A DNA stretch of 64,000 nt from Oikopleura dioica (lineage: Eukaryota; Chordata; Appendicularia; Copelata; Oikopleuridae): positions 9,300,501 to 9,364,500 of the forward strand of contig OU015569.1 of the NCBI GenBank assembly GCA_907165135.1. Direction: 5' to 3'. The translations under genes were made by a program, and so were the position numbers. The notes under the pieces are model-generated. The model was not told the origin of the DNA. It did not search any database and worked only from the letters and a program-made list of their open reading frames with translations. Within the stretch, counting starts at the first letter, position 1, and each line of letters begins with the position of its first letter. This document shows, in pieces, positions 1-12,000 of the stretch.

Positions 1-2299
1 CTTCTAAGGTTTCCACAGGGTATTTTTTATAGGTCTATTAATTTATTAATTTTCTCATAAAGAAAACTACCTTTGCAAGCTTTTTGAATGATTCAACAAT
101 AAAAATTAGCGAAATTAGGATGGAGAATATTTCTTCAGTGAATCTTGTGAACAAACTGATAAAGAATGAACACTCGAATGCTGTGAATGACCATGTTATC
201 AGTAACATCCAAAAGCCGACCCACCATCTGAGGGCTAGAAAGTTGTACTCATTTGACTGGCAGAGGCTGTAAAGGGCTTCTTCGAAAACCACGTTAGGTC
301 CCGTTATACCAACAATAAGCAAGGGTTGTCCTAAAAAGATCGAGCAGAATAATCCACCTGCAGCAGAGCCGATGACTGTTTCAGATACCCCAAGAAAACT
401 GTCTGTCTTTTCTTCCAACAGACCTCCAAATGATACCGCCGGAGATAAGAGAGCAAAGTAGACAAATAACGCACTGATGAAGCAGTGTGAGTTAATTCCA
501 TCCTTAATGTCTGAAAGGTAGAGCGGATATCTCCGTTTGATGTCATTGACCATCGCTCCCCAAAACTTCCCCGTTCGAAATAGCGGGTTCACAGTTTCTC
601 CCTTCTCCTCAAGTTCTTTTTGGAATTCTACAATTCGTTTACGTTTGATCACTGCTGCTTGGTACTTTTCGATCGACTTCAGCAATCCTTTTTCCTCAAT
701 TTGACCCGGAGGAAGAACGATTGAATCATCAAGAAACATCCGAATACTCTTCAAGAGATCTGTCTTTGATTCCGCCTCGTAAGCAGCATCGTGAAAGCTG
801 GCATTAGACATAAGGGTAGAAATGGAACGCCCGACCTCGTGATAATCCATTTTGTCTTCTGGTCCAAGGAGAATGAAAACGAATCGAACAGGAATAGGTA
901 AACTCAGAGCATCGCCGAGGTCGATGGCATGTCTGAGGCGGACGAATGCCATAACCGGATGCTGAAGAAATCCTACTTGTCCCACGAGAACAGATGTACT
1001 CTCGGCATTTGAAGCAATTTTCGACATGATTTTAGGAAGTTTTCTCGTGAATGTGGGTGAACGATCCTGATCTTCCTCAACTCTTTCTACTGCGTCGTAG
1101 AGATTGTCGTATAAATTTTTCGGCACGGGTAATTCATTATCATCTTCCTCGGGTTTAATAAGATCGGAGAAAATGTGGCTCCAGTCTTTGTAATTTTCCT
1201 TGATATGCTGCTTCGAGTGTTTGAGAAGAATGGCATTCATCACGGGAATAGAGTCAGATTGTCGGATCAGATCCTCATTCATCATCGCGTTGACAACTTT
1301 AGCGGCAATTTGTGGAAGAGATTTGGCATCAAGGTCCAGCAAGCAAACACCTTTTTCTATTCCCTTCCGAACCTCCCATAATGATTGGAAAGTCAAGCTC
1401 GCAATGAGAGGCTCTGACCAAACTTCATTTTCCTCGACATCCTCTTCAAACTTGATCCATCGGGCCTTTTCTTTCCATTGAAGCTCATTGTCTTTGCCAA
1501 CTACCAGCTCATCAAGTTCGACAAATACCTCATGATGGATAGGAGCGGGGACGACTTTCCCAACTTCGAAATCAACGCCGCTACTTCTTCTTGTGCTTGG
1601 GAGTGAGCTTACTGAAGGCAGAGGTCCGACCTTATTTAACTTAACAGTTCTATTGCGCGTTTTCGTGATAATATGCCGCCGGATCCCAGGGACGTCATCG
1701 AAGCGATGGGATTTAATGTCATCCCGATCGGCCTGCGTGAGAGATTCTCCAACTTCCTCGGATATCGTAGGAGGAATCGCTGGTTGAATTTGAATTCCAC
1801 GCGTGTCATCAATTTGGTCTCCAGTCTTTCGGTTGAGCCGGTGTTGCCGTGTTTTTGCTGATAAGGAAATAGATACATTAATAATAGTACAAAGTTACCT
1901 CCAGAATGTTTCTTAGAATGGCGCTTTCGTTTATCTTTTCGTTTTGTATTTATAACTGTGGTTGATCTATGGTTGTATCCGTCGATCTGACGATGATGCT
2001 GTCGATCCTCCTCGTCAGAATGATGCTGACCCAGTGCGGGTTCACTGCAGATGTTATAACAACCGTAAAATGCCCATTTTATGATCACGTCAGACCTGGG
2101 CGTGTACGCATAACCTAATTAACGGAAAAACAACTTTCGATCTAATTTAAACTGTCGCATTTATAACATTCCTGTAGTCGGCACGATCGTGCGAGACCGG
2201 CGGAGCTCCAAAGTCAGGCAGCGCAGGAGTCGTTCTTTCTTCATCAGGGCCATCCTCTTCTCCGAAAGAGAATACTGAGTTTCTGTCAGCTCGACTCAT
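1..2299 (-). CDS. SLC4A2/3-like: SLC4 anion exchanger (AE2/AE3-like), 5' part, cut by window edge
   Basis: Plasma-membrane chloride/bicarbonate exchanger family. From the N-terminus: a short acidic first exon (ATG at 2297-2299), a His/Arg/Lys-rich exon (about 2041-1889), then the family signature SHRFDDVPGIRRHIITK. The large cytoplasmic domain follows, including HEVFVELDELVVGK, RWIKFEEDVEE, MDYHEVGRSISTLM and LLKHS. The first membrane spans begin near 560-80 (RRYPLYLSDIKDG, LSPAVSFGGLLEEKT, GQPLLIVGITGPNVVFEEA). The exon ends at a GT donor near 76, and another exon runs off the left edge, so most of the transmembrane domain is outside the window. The MDYHEVGRSISTLM block and overall spacing fit AE2/AE3 better than sodium-bicarbonate cotransporters. 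The first intron must join TACAG to TGAACCC to keep frame, which makes it GA-AG rather than GT-AG. The N-terminus is much shorter than in vertebrate AE2. Confidence 0.9.
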
Positions 2300-3056
2300 A
2301 GTCACGGAGGAAAACGTTTAGTAATGTTCTGCTCTTCGACACATAGTCTGTTGCGGATGGTCATAAATGTGGGACTTTATTCTAAGATATCGCGAACAAT
2401 AGACTTCTGATCAAAGCCTCTCAACCAAAGCGGTGACGACGGTAAGGGATTTGGGCGAGTTTAAGGAAGTTGCTGGGAAAAAAGTGCTTCAATTATGTTT
2501 CTCTAGCTTACTTCCGCTCGACTTTCTCTACATAAGGGAAAGAAATAGACGCTCAAAGTTACTGTTGATCACATCCCTGCCTTTTTGCGAAACTTCTTCC
2601 AAAATTGAAGAGCCTTTTCTCTAGTTAGCGGAATAGCGCCAGAAAACAAAAAGGTAAAACGATTAACGTTATGTGGCAATTCTTTATCGTTATTGACGTA
2701 GCGGCTGATTCCAAAGTAATGCAGCCTATCCGAGTGGGAAATTCACGATTATGCTGCTCTGATCACTCTCAGCAGCGCCTAACTGAGCAATAAAAAAGTG
2801 CGGATCAATTAAAAAGTACGAAAGAGATGGTATCTCCAGGCACACACAATATTTTGAGTACCTAAAAGTAAAATAAGTTCTTGATAGAACACCTACAGTT
2901 GCCCTACGGGCAAATGGTATGGATTGAAGTACGATTAGGCGAGAAAAAATATTATTGTAACGGAAAATTGAACAGCTGCATCTCTTTTTGTAGATAAAAA
3001 CAACCGATGCTCCGAAATGAGGCACAACGAAAAAGAGATACCAAGGACACGCACGA
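2300..3056. other. Divergent intergenic region
   Basis: 757 bp between the start of the SLC4 gene (minus) and the start of the UBE2R gene (plus), so it must hold both promoters. Several short ORFs occur on both strands, but none shows a recognisable domain or consistent splice structure. I see no tRNA or repeat. Confidence 0.6.
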
Positions 3057-4095
3057 ATGGACAAAATGCAAAAATCAGCTTTTCAAACCTCTTCAAAAGT
3101 TCTTCTCAAAGAGCTCAAGGGCTTGATTACTAATCCCCTCGAAGGCTTCCATGTAAGGGAAGAATTCGTTTACTTTTTCTAGTTTGACGTTAAGATGATC
3201 AAATACGACGAGAAATTCCTGTACGAATGGGAAATTGGGGTATTCGGTCCTCCAAAAACACTTTACGAAGGAGGCTATTTTCCAGTGAAGATTGTATAAT
3301 AAATAATCTAAATCACTTATATTGATGATAAATTCAGCGATTCCCGAAAGACTACCCGTACAAACCCCCTATTGTACGATTCACTACCCCAATGTTTCAT
3401 CCAAATGTCTACGCCGACGGAGCCGTAAGAAACTTTTACAGAGAATAATAGACATGCACAGGATGTTTATAAATTATTAGGTCTGTATCTCTATCCTCCA
3501 TAGTCCTGTCAACGATCCGATGAGCGGAGAACTGGCTTCTGAGCGGTACTATTGCTTCAATAAAATCATTTTCATTCCCTTTTAGCTGGAGTCCTTCTCA
3601 GTCGGTACGCTCAGTTCTTTTATCAATAGTCTCTCTCTTGAACGAGCCGAATACTTCGAGTCCGGCCAATGTCGATGCTTCCGTTCTTTACGGACGGTAC
3701 AAGCGCTGCACTGAGAAGAAAAAAGCCGCCCACAAATATGCGGTTATCATTAAGCAACAAGTAAATAGCATTTACCCAAACACGATGATTCCAGTTTTTA
3801 GGTGGAAGAATCGCGGAAGCTTGCGATCGAAAAGGGAATCGAGCCTCCAGTGACAATAGACGACTACGTTTCGCAGCGACGAAGGTACAAATGAATCTAA
3901 TTATTTATTTAAAAGGGTAATTAAGCTCGAGCAGTAGTTCATGGAATCAGTCAATGCAGAGCTCTGTTGATGAAGATGATGAACCTGTGAGTACCCTCTC
4001 CCATAGCTCCAGCAACAGGGATCTTTATTCAGTTCTACAATGACGATGATAGCGAAGCCGACATCTCCATCCCCCTTGATACATCCATGAACTGA
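3057..4095 (+). CDS. UBE2R2/CDC34-like: CDC34/UBE2R-type ubiquitin-conjugating enzyme
   Basis: E2 enzyme that passes ubiquitin to substrates of SCF ubiquitin ligases. At least seven short exons. Exon 1 (from ATG 3057) encodes [17 protein letters not shown]. Later exons encode [20 protein letters not shown] and [20 protein letters not shown], then [20 protein letters not shown], which contains the catalytic Cys. [21 protein letters not shown] and [11 protein letters not shown] follow. The acidic loop typical of the CDC34 class is visible around the active site (VNDP). The C-terminus is acidic ([22 protein letters not shown]), as expected of CDC34, where the tail binds the cullin. Stop TGA at 4093-4095. 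Introns are 35-140 nt and GT-AG. The 3' end converges with BBS9, with 103 bp between the stop codons. Confidence 0.93.
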
Positions 4096-4154
4096 CGGCA
4101 AACTATGAAGCTCAAAGAATACGAATTGAGCTCAATTTTTTTTTGGAAATCTGA

Positions 4155-4160
4155 TTTATT
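4155..4160 (-). terminator. Poly(A) signal AATAAA, probably BBS9
   Basis: AATAAA on the minus strand, 39 nt past the BBS9 stop codon. It lies in the 103-bp space between the convergent BBS9 and UBE2R stops. Confidence 0.5.
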
Positions 4161-4187
4161 TATTGAAAAAATATTTTACATTATAAA

Positions 4188-4193
4188 AATAAA
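4188..4193 (+). terminator. Poly(A) signal AATAAA, probably UBE2R
   Basis: AATAAA 93 bp after the UBE2R stop codon. Cleavage 10-30 nt further on would fall inside the last codons of BBS9 on the other strand, so the two transcripts probably overlap at their 3' ends. Confidence 0.5.
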
Positions 4194-4198
4194 AGACA

Positions 4199-6630
4199 TT
4201 ATAAACGTTTTAACAGTGATTGGACAGTGTCAGTGCTGACTTTTGATATTATTTGGCTAGTTTTCTTTAGTATTTTCGCAGGATCGCCTTGGTAGCTTTC
4301 GGAAGGCTTGAGCCCGACGATTATCGACAGCGAGTTTAGGTCGGATTCAATTTGAAGAAGCATGTCATTTGAGCTTGCTAGATGAGTGTGAGAGTTCTTT
4401 CAAAAAATAAGAAAATTATTAACCTGATGAGCAAAAGATATCTCTAAGTTCACAGATAACTCTCGAATCTGCACCCTCGTTGACGAGTCTAGTCAGAACA
4501 GCTAGCTGTACATCCGCGAAAAAGAAAGTTCGGCTTCTTTCGAGCTTTCTTTCGATATTTTGAATTTCACTCCGGTGCCTCGTTATTTCACTAAACAAAG
4601 AATTAGGATTGAAGCAAGAGGTAGAGTAATTACTTCGATGTTTTTCTGCAAAGTTCGACGAGTTTGGAAATACTTTTTTCTTCGACTGAATAGTTGATTT
4701 AGTCCGAATAAACAAGATCCGTAAATCACCTGTGCTTTTGGCTTTTATCATGATTGTCCTCTGGATGGAAGTTAGAAACTTAACGTTCTGTTCTAGATGC
4801 CTGTTGAGTTCTTTCCATTTATTGCACATAGTATTAATGTTTTGAATTATTTCGTTGAGACGTTCGTTCAGCAGGCTTTCCGAGATATGTATCATTTTCA
4901 AAAACTTCGGTGATAAATTCTGCTCAATCAGTGAATTCAAAGATACCAAAGTTGACACACTAGACAGCGGAATCAAACGAAGTTGAGTAAGCTGGCTTAC
5001 CTGTCACCGATTATGTGCATCGTTGAGTTGTTGAGAGAGACTTTGCAGAATGAATCACTTGTAAACGAGAATGACTTCTCTTGTGAATGCTCTAGGTAGG
5101 TCAAGTGCTGAGGTTTTTCAACGAAAAGAGTGACTTCGGAGAATCCAGGCGACACTTCTGAAAGAGAACTCTTTGCACAGATGAGATCAAGGGGCAGCGC
5201 ACAAAGCTTTGAGACTGTTGATGAGACTTCAGTTCCTGCGTGAATGTAACTAGCTGTTGCTATCAGCCCGGGACTGAGGAAAGGTGTATAGTTGAGCGTG
5301 AGTTTACCAAAATACACTTGCACGGTGCCCTCAAAGAAAACTTCATCTTCCAGATTATCAGTATAAATTTCAACACTTCCTAGGTTCGGGTCCACAGGAA
5401 CGACGTCAACGCAAATTGAATGAATATTGCCTGGCAAGCTGATTTGAAAGGAAAGTTGAATTTCGCCACTCCGCTGCCCAGGAGACGGAACCATCTCCAT
5501 CCGCGCCTTGGGAGGCTCGTGGCTTGTTTTCGGCGCTTCAGAATCATCAAGACATCTTTCAATTTTACCGATTTCACGGTCAAGCTCTTCGCGAGTCATT
5601 CGATTTTCGGATTTGACTTTGCTGTTACCGATTTTCAATTGCGAGCCTATAATCATTGTTCTGATCGCCCAAGTCTTCGTTAAAAAGAGAGCATTCCAGA
5701 TTCAGACCTTGAAATGGAAATAACATCACAATTAACGCAGGTCGACCAAACTTTCCGTCTTCCCAAATAAATCATGATTTGTTGCTCTTCGGTGCTGTAT
5801 ATCTGTACAAGACCTTTTCGTGTTTCATAAATGTTCATGGCAGTAATTCGTACTCCTTCTTTACTCACACTTCGGATTAATGCTCCATCTGCACCGTTGA
5901 TAACAGAGACTTTGCTCGTCCCCAGCGCAAAAACAAGTGACGCGTGTTTCGTGTCGATTGTAACCACCTCTAAGATGTTTTCGATTCCAAAGTAAATCCA
6001 ATCCATCGAAGGAGCTACTTTACGCCCCAGTTCATCGGATGTCATGGCAAGCTGGTTCTGATCGTAGCTGCAAAGGGTCATCGCTTCTCCCTGTACAACA
6101 ATTTTATCCATACTTTCAATGAAGATCAACGAGCTAGGCATGTTCGCGGAAGAAACTTGAACAGTGTAAAGAACACGCTCGCCCCGAGAAACGAGAAGTT
6201 TCCCACTTAGAGTCATCGCGAATGTATGAAGATGGTTAGGACGTTCGGCGAGCTTCCAGCTAAATGAATACAGATCTTCCTTTGTGTGCAGCTCAAAGAT
6301 CGTTTTTACGTCGTATTCATTACTTTCTTTATTCCTTGGCAAGAGAACGTTGATGAGACTTATCATATTTGGACAAAGCATGATGCAATGCTCTTCAAAC
6401 TCTCGCTCGTCAGTCCATTCCAGTTGAACGATCGGTTGGCTGACTTTTTTTGAGTATAAAAGTGGTTGGAAGCCTTCGACATTTGGAGTGAGCGTTCGCT
6501 GATAAAGGTTGAGTCCTCCTCCATAGTCACCAGTCAGCAGAAGGTCCGCACGCAACTCACACAAACTTCTGGTATCTGCAGCACTCTCTAGCTGGAAGAC
6601 TTGAAGCTCTCGTGAATCATATAACGCCAT
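4199..6630 (-). CDS. BBS9: BBSome subunit PTHB1 (BBS9)
   Basis: Subunit of the BBSome, the coat complex that moves membrane cargo in cilia. The first exon (6630-5710) encodes about 300 residues of beta-propeller-like sequence starting MALYDSRELQVF, with LLTGDYGGGLNLYQ and QPIVQLEW matching the start of vertebrate PTHB1. The second large exon (about 5650-5000) contains ELDREIGKIERCLDD and LPLDLICAKSSLSEVSPGFS, the hinge helix and GAE-like domain of BBS9. Exons at about 4970-4740 and 4730-4440 are helical (ESLLNERLNEIIQNINTMC). The last exon ends LLKKTSQ...SLLKRL and the stop at 4199-4201. The protein is somewhat shorter than vertebrate BBS9 and rather diverged, but domain order is kept. It lies 362 bp downstream of the PTB-domain gene on the same strand. 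Confidence 0.85.
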
Positions 6631-6992
6631 TTTTCATATTTCTAAAAATTCCAGTCGATGGCAAAGCGCGTCTCTGGCTCATGAATTATTTTACTCAATT
6701 CAAGCGTTTGTCAATATGAAAGGGAAAAATGGTTCGTTGTTAGTTGAATGTTAGATGAACTAGAATGGAACGTATGATAAGAAAATGAGGGTCTTGTCAA
6801 GATCCCACAAGTATCGGAAAAGTTGGAATCAAGAACGCAAAGATTCTCCATTGAAGATGAAGGTAATATAAATATTTAATTGAATACAAATGGCTCTTTT
6901 GATGGCTTGTAAACGAGAAATAAAAAACACAAGAATATTGTATTTGAGAACGTATTTACAAAAACAACGGGAAAGAGGAAGGGTTAAAAGTG
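6631..6992. other. Spacer between PTB-domain gene and BBS9
   Basis: 362 bp, AT-rich. A stretch near 6785-6862 is open on the plus strand (RVLSRSHKYRKSW) and precedes a GTAATA, but I cannot connect it to any gene. Otherwise I see nothing. Confidence 0.4.
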
Positions 6993-7682
6993 TTAGACGA
7001 ATTTCAAGTATCTTTCATCTGTTGTTGGTTTTGATTTTCTTGGTGGCAATGGCGGGGGAGAAGATGTTGTTGAAGTTGGATGAGGTCGTGGAGGAAGCTG
7101 AACACAGAGAGTCTTTGATGAGGGCGCTGACTGTTGACTACTAAATCGTTGTAAATTTAGGTCGTGAAGTTTCGAGGCCTGAAGGATATCGATACACTCG
7201 AAGAGAAAGAGACGACGTTCTGGAAGAGACCCAAAAGTAGAAGATGACCTTGATACATAGCACCATAAATTGGGAATGCAAATGTCTTTCGCGGCTACAG
7301 AAACATTTGCGAGCGGGTGGTCAAATACTCTTGTGATATCTCTTCCATCGTTGGCATTTACTATTATCCTATCCGAAGAGAGCTAAAAATAAGCAAGTGA
7401 AAGGTGTCCTGTTTAACAGTAACTTACGTGAAGGTCGCAAATGTGTTGGTGCCATTTGCTCATCGGGGATCTCCCGACATATGGATGAATAACCGAAGTC
7501 TCTGTTTCACTGTGACTGAGCCAAAAGTTCGATCTGCTGTATCTTTGCAGTATTCTGTTGATCGCAAAGCCAATAATATCTGTTCTGAGCGGCTTTGGAA
7601 TGTTATACAAACTTCGAATAATTTCAACTGAACCGAGATACTTGATGCCTCGGAATGTTGATGTATGTCCGGATGAAGCCAT
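6993..7682 (-). CDS. Small PTB-domain adaptor-like protein
   Basis: Two exons, about 215 residues. Exon 1 (7682-7428) encodes MASSGHTSTFRGIKYLGSVE, the first beta strand of a phosphotyrosine-binding/PID fold (KYLGSVEI), followed by a helix (LRTDIIGFAINRIL). A GT-AG intron of about 45 nt separates it from exon 2 (about 7382-6993), which carries further PTB-like strands (RIIVNANDG, HPLANVSVAAKD, LFLFECIDIL). The C-terminus has proline-rich segments, including PPLPPRKSKP, which could bind SH3 domains. The order PTB then Pro-rich resembles small adaptors of the Shc/GULP/Numb type, but I cannot assign a family. Stop TAA at 6993-6995. The gene lies between MRPL11 and BBS9 on the same strand, in a probable operon. 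Confidence 0.65.
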
Positions 7683-7803
7683 TCGATTTGTAGTTGCATC
7701 CGAGTCCGATCTAAGTATGCAATTTTAAAGTCATTTTAAGTATCAAATGATTAGTTTATCCGTGTACAAGCAATTCGAGGAAAACTGTCAAGTTAAAATC
7801 AAA

Positions 7804-8866
7804 TTAGCCAAGTGCTGCTGCGGCTGCTTTTCGCGCTTCGGCAGCTTTTCTTCGCATTTCTTCCAGTCTATCTTTTTCTTCCTGCGCTTTTCTCCTTTCA
7901 TAGGTTTCTTTCAGAAGCTTGGCATGCTCTCTGAACGCAGCATAATCGGCAGCAGCCATATCGTTTTTGACAACCTTTGAAGCGTTAATACTTTCGCCAT
8001 TTTTTAGATTCTCTTTTACCTCAACACCGAGTTTGCGCGCTTCATCAATAATCATAGGAATAATATCTCTCTCGCTTAAATCTCTGGCGATATTCCATTC
8101 AGAGGTTGCGTGGTATTTCGCTATTTCGTATGCTTGCTTCAAGGTAATTCTTCCCATGATTTCTTCTTTGGCGTGCGAGGGCTCTGATAAACCGGCTGCC
8201 TAAAATGTCGTGAATATTGACGTAAATCAAGTGCTATTTAGGTTTTATCAAAAGTTTTTGAATCACACTCAATATGCGGATACAGAAGGCCACCCCCTAT
8301 TTCGTACCTGAAGAATATTAAAAGCAAGCGTCGGCCCAATAATTGTAGTGGTCCACTTTGAATGGCTTTTAACATCTTTTCATTAGAAAATTTATAAGTT
8401 TAAAGAAATATCATCACTGAAAATATATGCACAAACGCACGATCGAGTAGAATCTATTTATTCGTTCAACGCAGTAAGTGTAAATATTTGTTAAACGATA
8501 CAATAAAAAAGTCCTCTATTTAGATAATTATAAAGCCGAGACTTTCCTGCTCCTTCGAATTCAACTTTACAATTCAATGGAACACCAGATTTTATATGAG
8601 AAGATACTTTATTGAAATCGTCGTTAAATTTATTTAGCGGAATGCCTTTCGCGCCGAGAATAGGTCCAAGTGGAGGGCCTCCAGTGCTTTGCTGTGCATG
8701 AATTTCACTAAATTCGATGTAAACACGAGACAAGTCTTTGTGATTCGTACCAGAATATTGTTTTCTGAGATGAATTACTAGCAAGCCACGGGTTAAATTT
8801 TCCAACACGCTTGTGATCGAATAGCAATTGGCCGGCCTTGCCTTTTTTAACAAGAGTAAACCGCAT
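7804..8866 (-). CDS. MRPL11: Mitochondrial ribosomal protein L11 (uL11m)
   Basis: Component of the large mitochondrial ribosomal subunit. The L11 N-domain is seen in STGGPPLGPILGAKGIPLNK, matching the conserved PPLGPxLG loop. The central part WTTTIIGPTLAFNILQ and AAGLSEPSHAKEEIMG lies on two small exons (about 8373-8309 and 8201-7804). The C-domain includes ITLKQAYEIAKYH. The last exon ends in an Ala/Arg/Lys-rich helix (RRKAAEARKAAAAALG) and stop at 7804-7806. The proposed start is the ATG at 8864-8866 (MRFTLVKKGKAGQLL). Joining that exon to KQYSGTNHKDLSRVYIEF in frame needs a GC-AG intron of 46 nt; otherwise the start is uncertain. FAN1 ends 176 bp upstream on the same strand. Confidence 0.88.
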
Positions 8867-9042
8867 TTCCTCGTCTAATGTAAATATATACAGTTAATGT
8901 CCCTTGATGAGGCAGTTTTATAGATAAATAATGATAAATGACAAGAATGATAAAAGTTTTTTGAATAAGCAGCGACGAGAACTTTTTCATTCAAAATTAT
9001 CTAAGGCAGCATCACAGTGGCCCGCTTGAGGTCTTTGTTGTT

Positions 9043-12000
9043 CTAAGCTTCGGCGATTTGAAGAAGTTGGCAGTGGACACCTGTGGACATGAGATACTTG
9101 AGCCACAGTTTCTGTCCGTAGGAAAGAGTGTCGTTTGGCGCTTTGACTTCGCAGAAAAGATATCGCCCTTCTTCACCTGTTGAAGACCATGCAATAAGGT
9201 CAGGCATTCCAGATCGATAGGACGAATCTTTCAAAAGACGCCGGATTATGTTGCTCAAAGCCTCTCCACCGAGACACTTGCAAAGTGCTTCTAGCCGAGC
9301 GACAGAGAATCTGTCTGGGTGGTGTCCGACTCCTTATGGAAATTTAGTTCCAAAAAATTGATTGCTTTACCTATAATGGGTCTTGATGAAGGGACGGTTT
9401 CGTAGAGCTCAATGACCTCCTTTAATACACCTTCGAATTTTTCCTCGAGATCTTCGAGTCGTTTTTCTGAAAATATAAGTGAACTTTGATAACTCAGAAT
9501 GGTTTATTACCAATTTGCACTTGTCGATTTTGATAAAAGTCAGGGGAATAGAAATCCAAAGGGCCCTCTTGATACTTAGAAATAAATACGCCTGGAACAT
9601 TGGCGTAAATTATGTCGTGGAATAAAAGAGAGAAGATCGTCGAGAAGAGGCTGCCCTCGGCGTGCTCCCCTGAGTCGAGGTTATGAGAATGCTTTATCAT
9701 CCTCAGACCGAGATGTTCGACGCTAAATTTTGTTATAAAAAGCTATTACAGTGGCGTTTGCGGTTTCCTCCCTGTTTGAGCGTCCCTCGTTGCCTCCCTA
9801 TCCAGACGCTCTTTTTCTAGGGGTTTCCTTACATGGTACAAATCCTTACATGGTACATTTCCTTACATGGTACAAAATCCTTACATGGTACAAAAATCAA
9901 ATTGTACCATGTAAGGAATTGTACCAGGTAAGGAAATGTACCATGTAAGGATTTTTGTACCATATAAGGAAATTCAAAATTAAAAAATTTTAAAAAACAG
10001 AAATCGACACATTCAGCCAAAACATAATTCTATCTTACCCCCCTATTGACCATATTTTTTACTTCAAAAAATATTTTTTTTATTACATTTTCGTCTTTGT
10101 TCTCAATTTTTAGAGACATTTATAAGTTGTCGGGTCAAGTGTCGGTGCCGATTACCCTTTTTCAAGGTCGGGACGGGTCGGCCTTTCGGATATGAAACTT
10201 AGGTTTTATAAAATTCCCTTTTTTAAGTATGGATGATTTTAACCGCAATCGGCCAAAATGTCCATTTTGAACATGAAGCACCTTCCGGCGCCTGTTACTC
10301 CCTGCAATCATGGTCAGATCGTTACGAGGCCCCGTCGTTATGGGCCTCAAATTCGATGGGTTTTCTGGTGGTGACCAAGGTCTCGAAATCCGGGTGCTTT
10401 CGCTGTGGCGGGAACGTGGTAGCGCGCGCACTGCCGCGGCGGGAGCGGAGGAGAAAAAATGCCGCACAAACGCGCCCGAGGCAGATTTTCTCACTTTCAG
10501 CTTTTAGCGGGCGGGCGCCCAAACATGCAATTAGGGCGCGATTCGATTCAGGTCCGTCTGCAGAAATTTTTAGAGTAACGACTCTTAAAAAAAATGTCCA
10601 AAATGGACATGGCGATTTAGAAACAATTTTTTCGAAGTTTTTCGATAAATAATTCAAGAAGTGGGGTGCAAATTTATCGTTCTAACGCACATGCGATGTA
10701 TGAGACTCTATAATTCTAACGCGAACTATTTTGATTGTAAAATTTTCATAATTGGTGCGCAATCAAAAACCGACCGAAAATCGGACCCGACCGACCACGG
10801 ATTTTGCCAATTTTTGTAAGGGCTACATTTTAAAATATCGACTTACCATCGACCAACCGACTAAAACGAGTGTCGAAGAGTCCAATTTTGAAAATATAAT
10901 GAAAATAAAATTTTTGAAAAAAAAATTTATGCTTGATTGGGGGTCGAGTAGAATATTGTTTTGAGTAAATGTGTCAATTTTTGTTTTTGAAAACTTTTAT
11001 TTCGAATTTCCTTACATGGTACAAAAATCCTTACATAGTACAAATTCCTTACATGGTACAATTGTATTTTTGTACCATGTAAGGAAATGTACCATGTAAG
11101 GATCTGTACCATGTAAGGATCTGTACCATGTAAGGAAACCCCCTTTTTCTAGAAGAGCGCATAAAATTAAACCAAAAATTGTCCCGCGTTGCCTCCCTCT
11201 CTAGACGCGTTTGGATAGGGAGGAAACCGCAAACGCGGCGTTTGAAACGCCACTGTACATAGATTTCTTACGTTTCGACAAATTGATTGCCGTCAATCGT
11301 CGTTATCCATTTTTTTGAGTGTTCCTTCACTCCTGATTTTGAAGAGAGGCGCACAGCTTCTCCTTTCGCGACCTTCCAACCTGGAGCAGCGAATTATATA
11401 GACAAAGGAAATAAAATCAACAAAACCTTCTAGTTGAATCCCTCCAAGTGCACCCTTATGAAGGAACTTTTCCATTCGAACCTCGAGTTCTGCTTTATTC
11501 ACTTCATTCAGGGATGTATCCTTCAACGCTATCTCCAAGACCTCGGTTATCTGATCTGGCTTTGCGTTCACATGCTGCAGATTCAAGATGAGTCTTATCC
11601 ATAGCTTTCCACGTCGATGGTTGAATTTATCGGGAAAGAAGCAATTACCCGATAGTATTTGCTTGATAGCATCGGCGGCTTCCTGAAATTTCTTACGTTT
11701 CTCAAGAATCTCAACTCGAAAGTATGAGATCTTGGCGAAGACACCGGTTGTAGTAAGACGGAAGTGATAATGAGGAAGAGCAACGTGAGCTTCGTGCCTA
11801 TTCATCGGTATTATTATTGGTATTGACTTATAACTACATACACTTCCTTGAAGTTCGAGCAAAACTGCGAAAATCGTTTTTTGGCGATATCACACTGTTC
11901 CTCCGCGCCGCTCCAGTCTTTCAGAGCCATTGCATTTTGTACCGATATTTTCAGTTTCAATGCACATAGCAAGAAGTTCCCGTCCTTGAATGACTGAATC

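Larger units (their letters stand above)
9749..11255. mobile_element. 1507-bp non-autonomous TIR element with TA target duplication, in FAN1 intron
   Basis: Left end CAGTGGCGTTTGCGGTTTCC at 9749, right end AAACGCCACTG at 11245-11255, flanked by TA on both sides (9747-9748 and 11256-11257). A terminal CAGTGGCG with TA duplication is typical of Tc1/mariner-like elements. The sub-terminal GCGGTTTCCTCCCT block is repeated in inverted order near 11224. There is no open frame that looks like a transposase, so it is a MITE-like element. It carries two clusters of a 14-bp iteron (see the repeat features), and its middle (about 10380-10540) is GC-rich. Deleting the element and one TA leaves a 40-nt GT-AG intron in FAN1. 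Confidence 0.85.

Noticed and set aside
10162-10657. Overlapping open frames of 110-139 codons in the FAN1-intron element
   Set aside because: All are low-complexity readings of GC-rich DNA on both strands, with no transposase motif (no DDE/D pattern); not called as genes.
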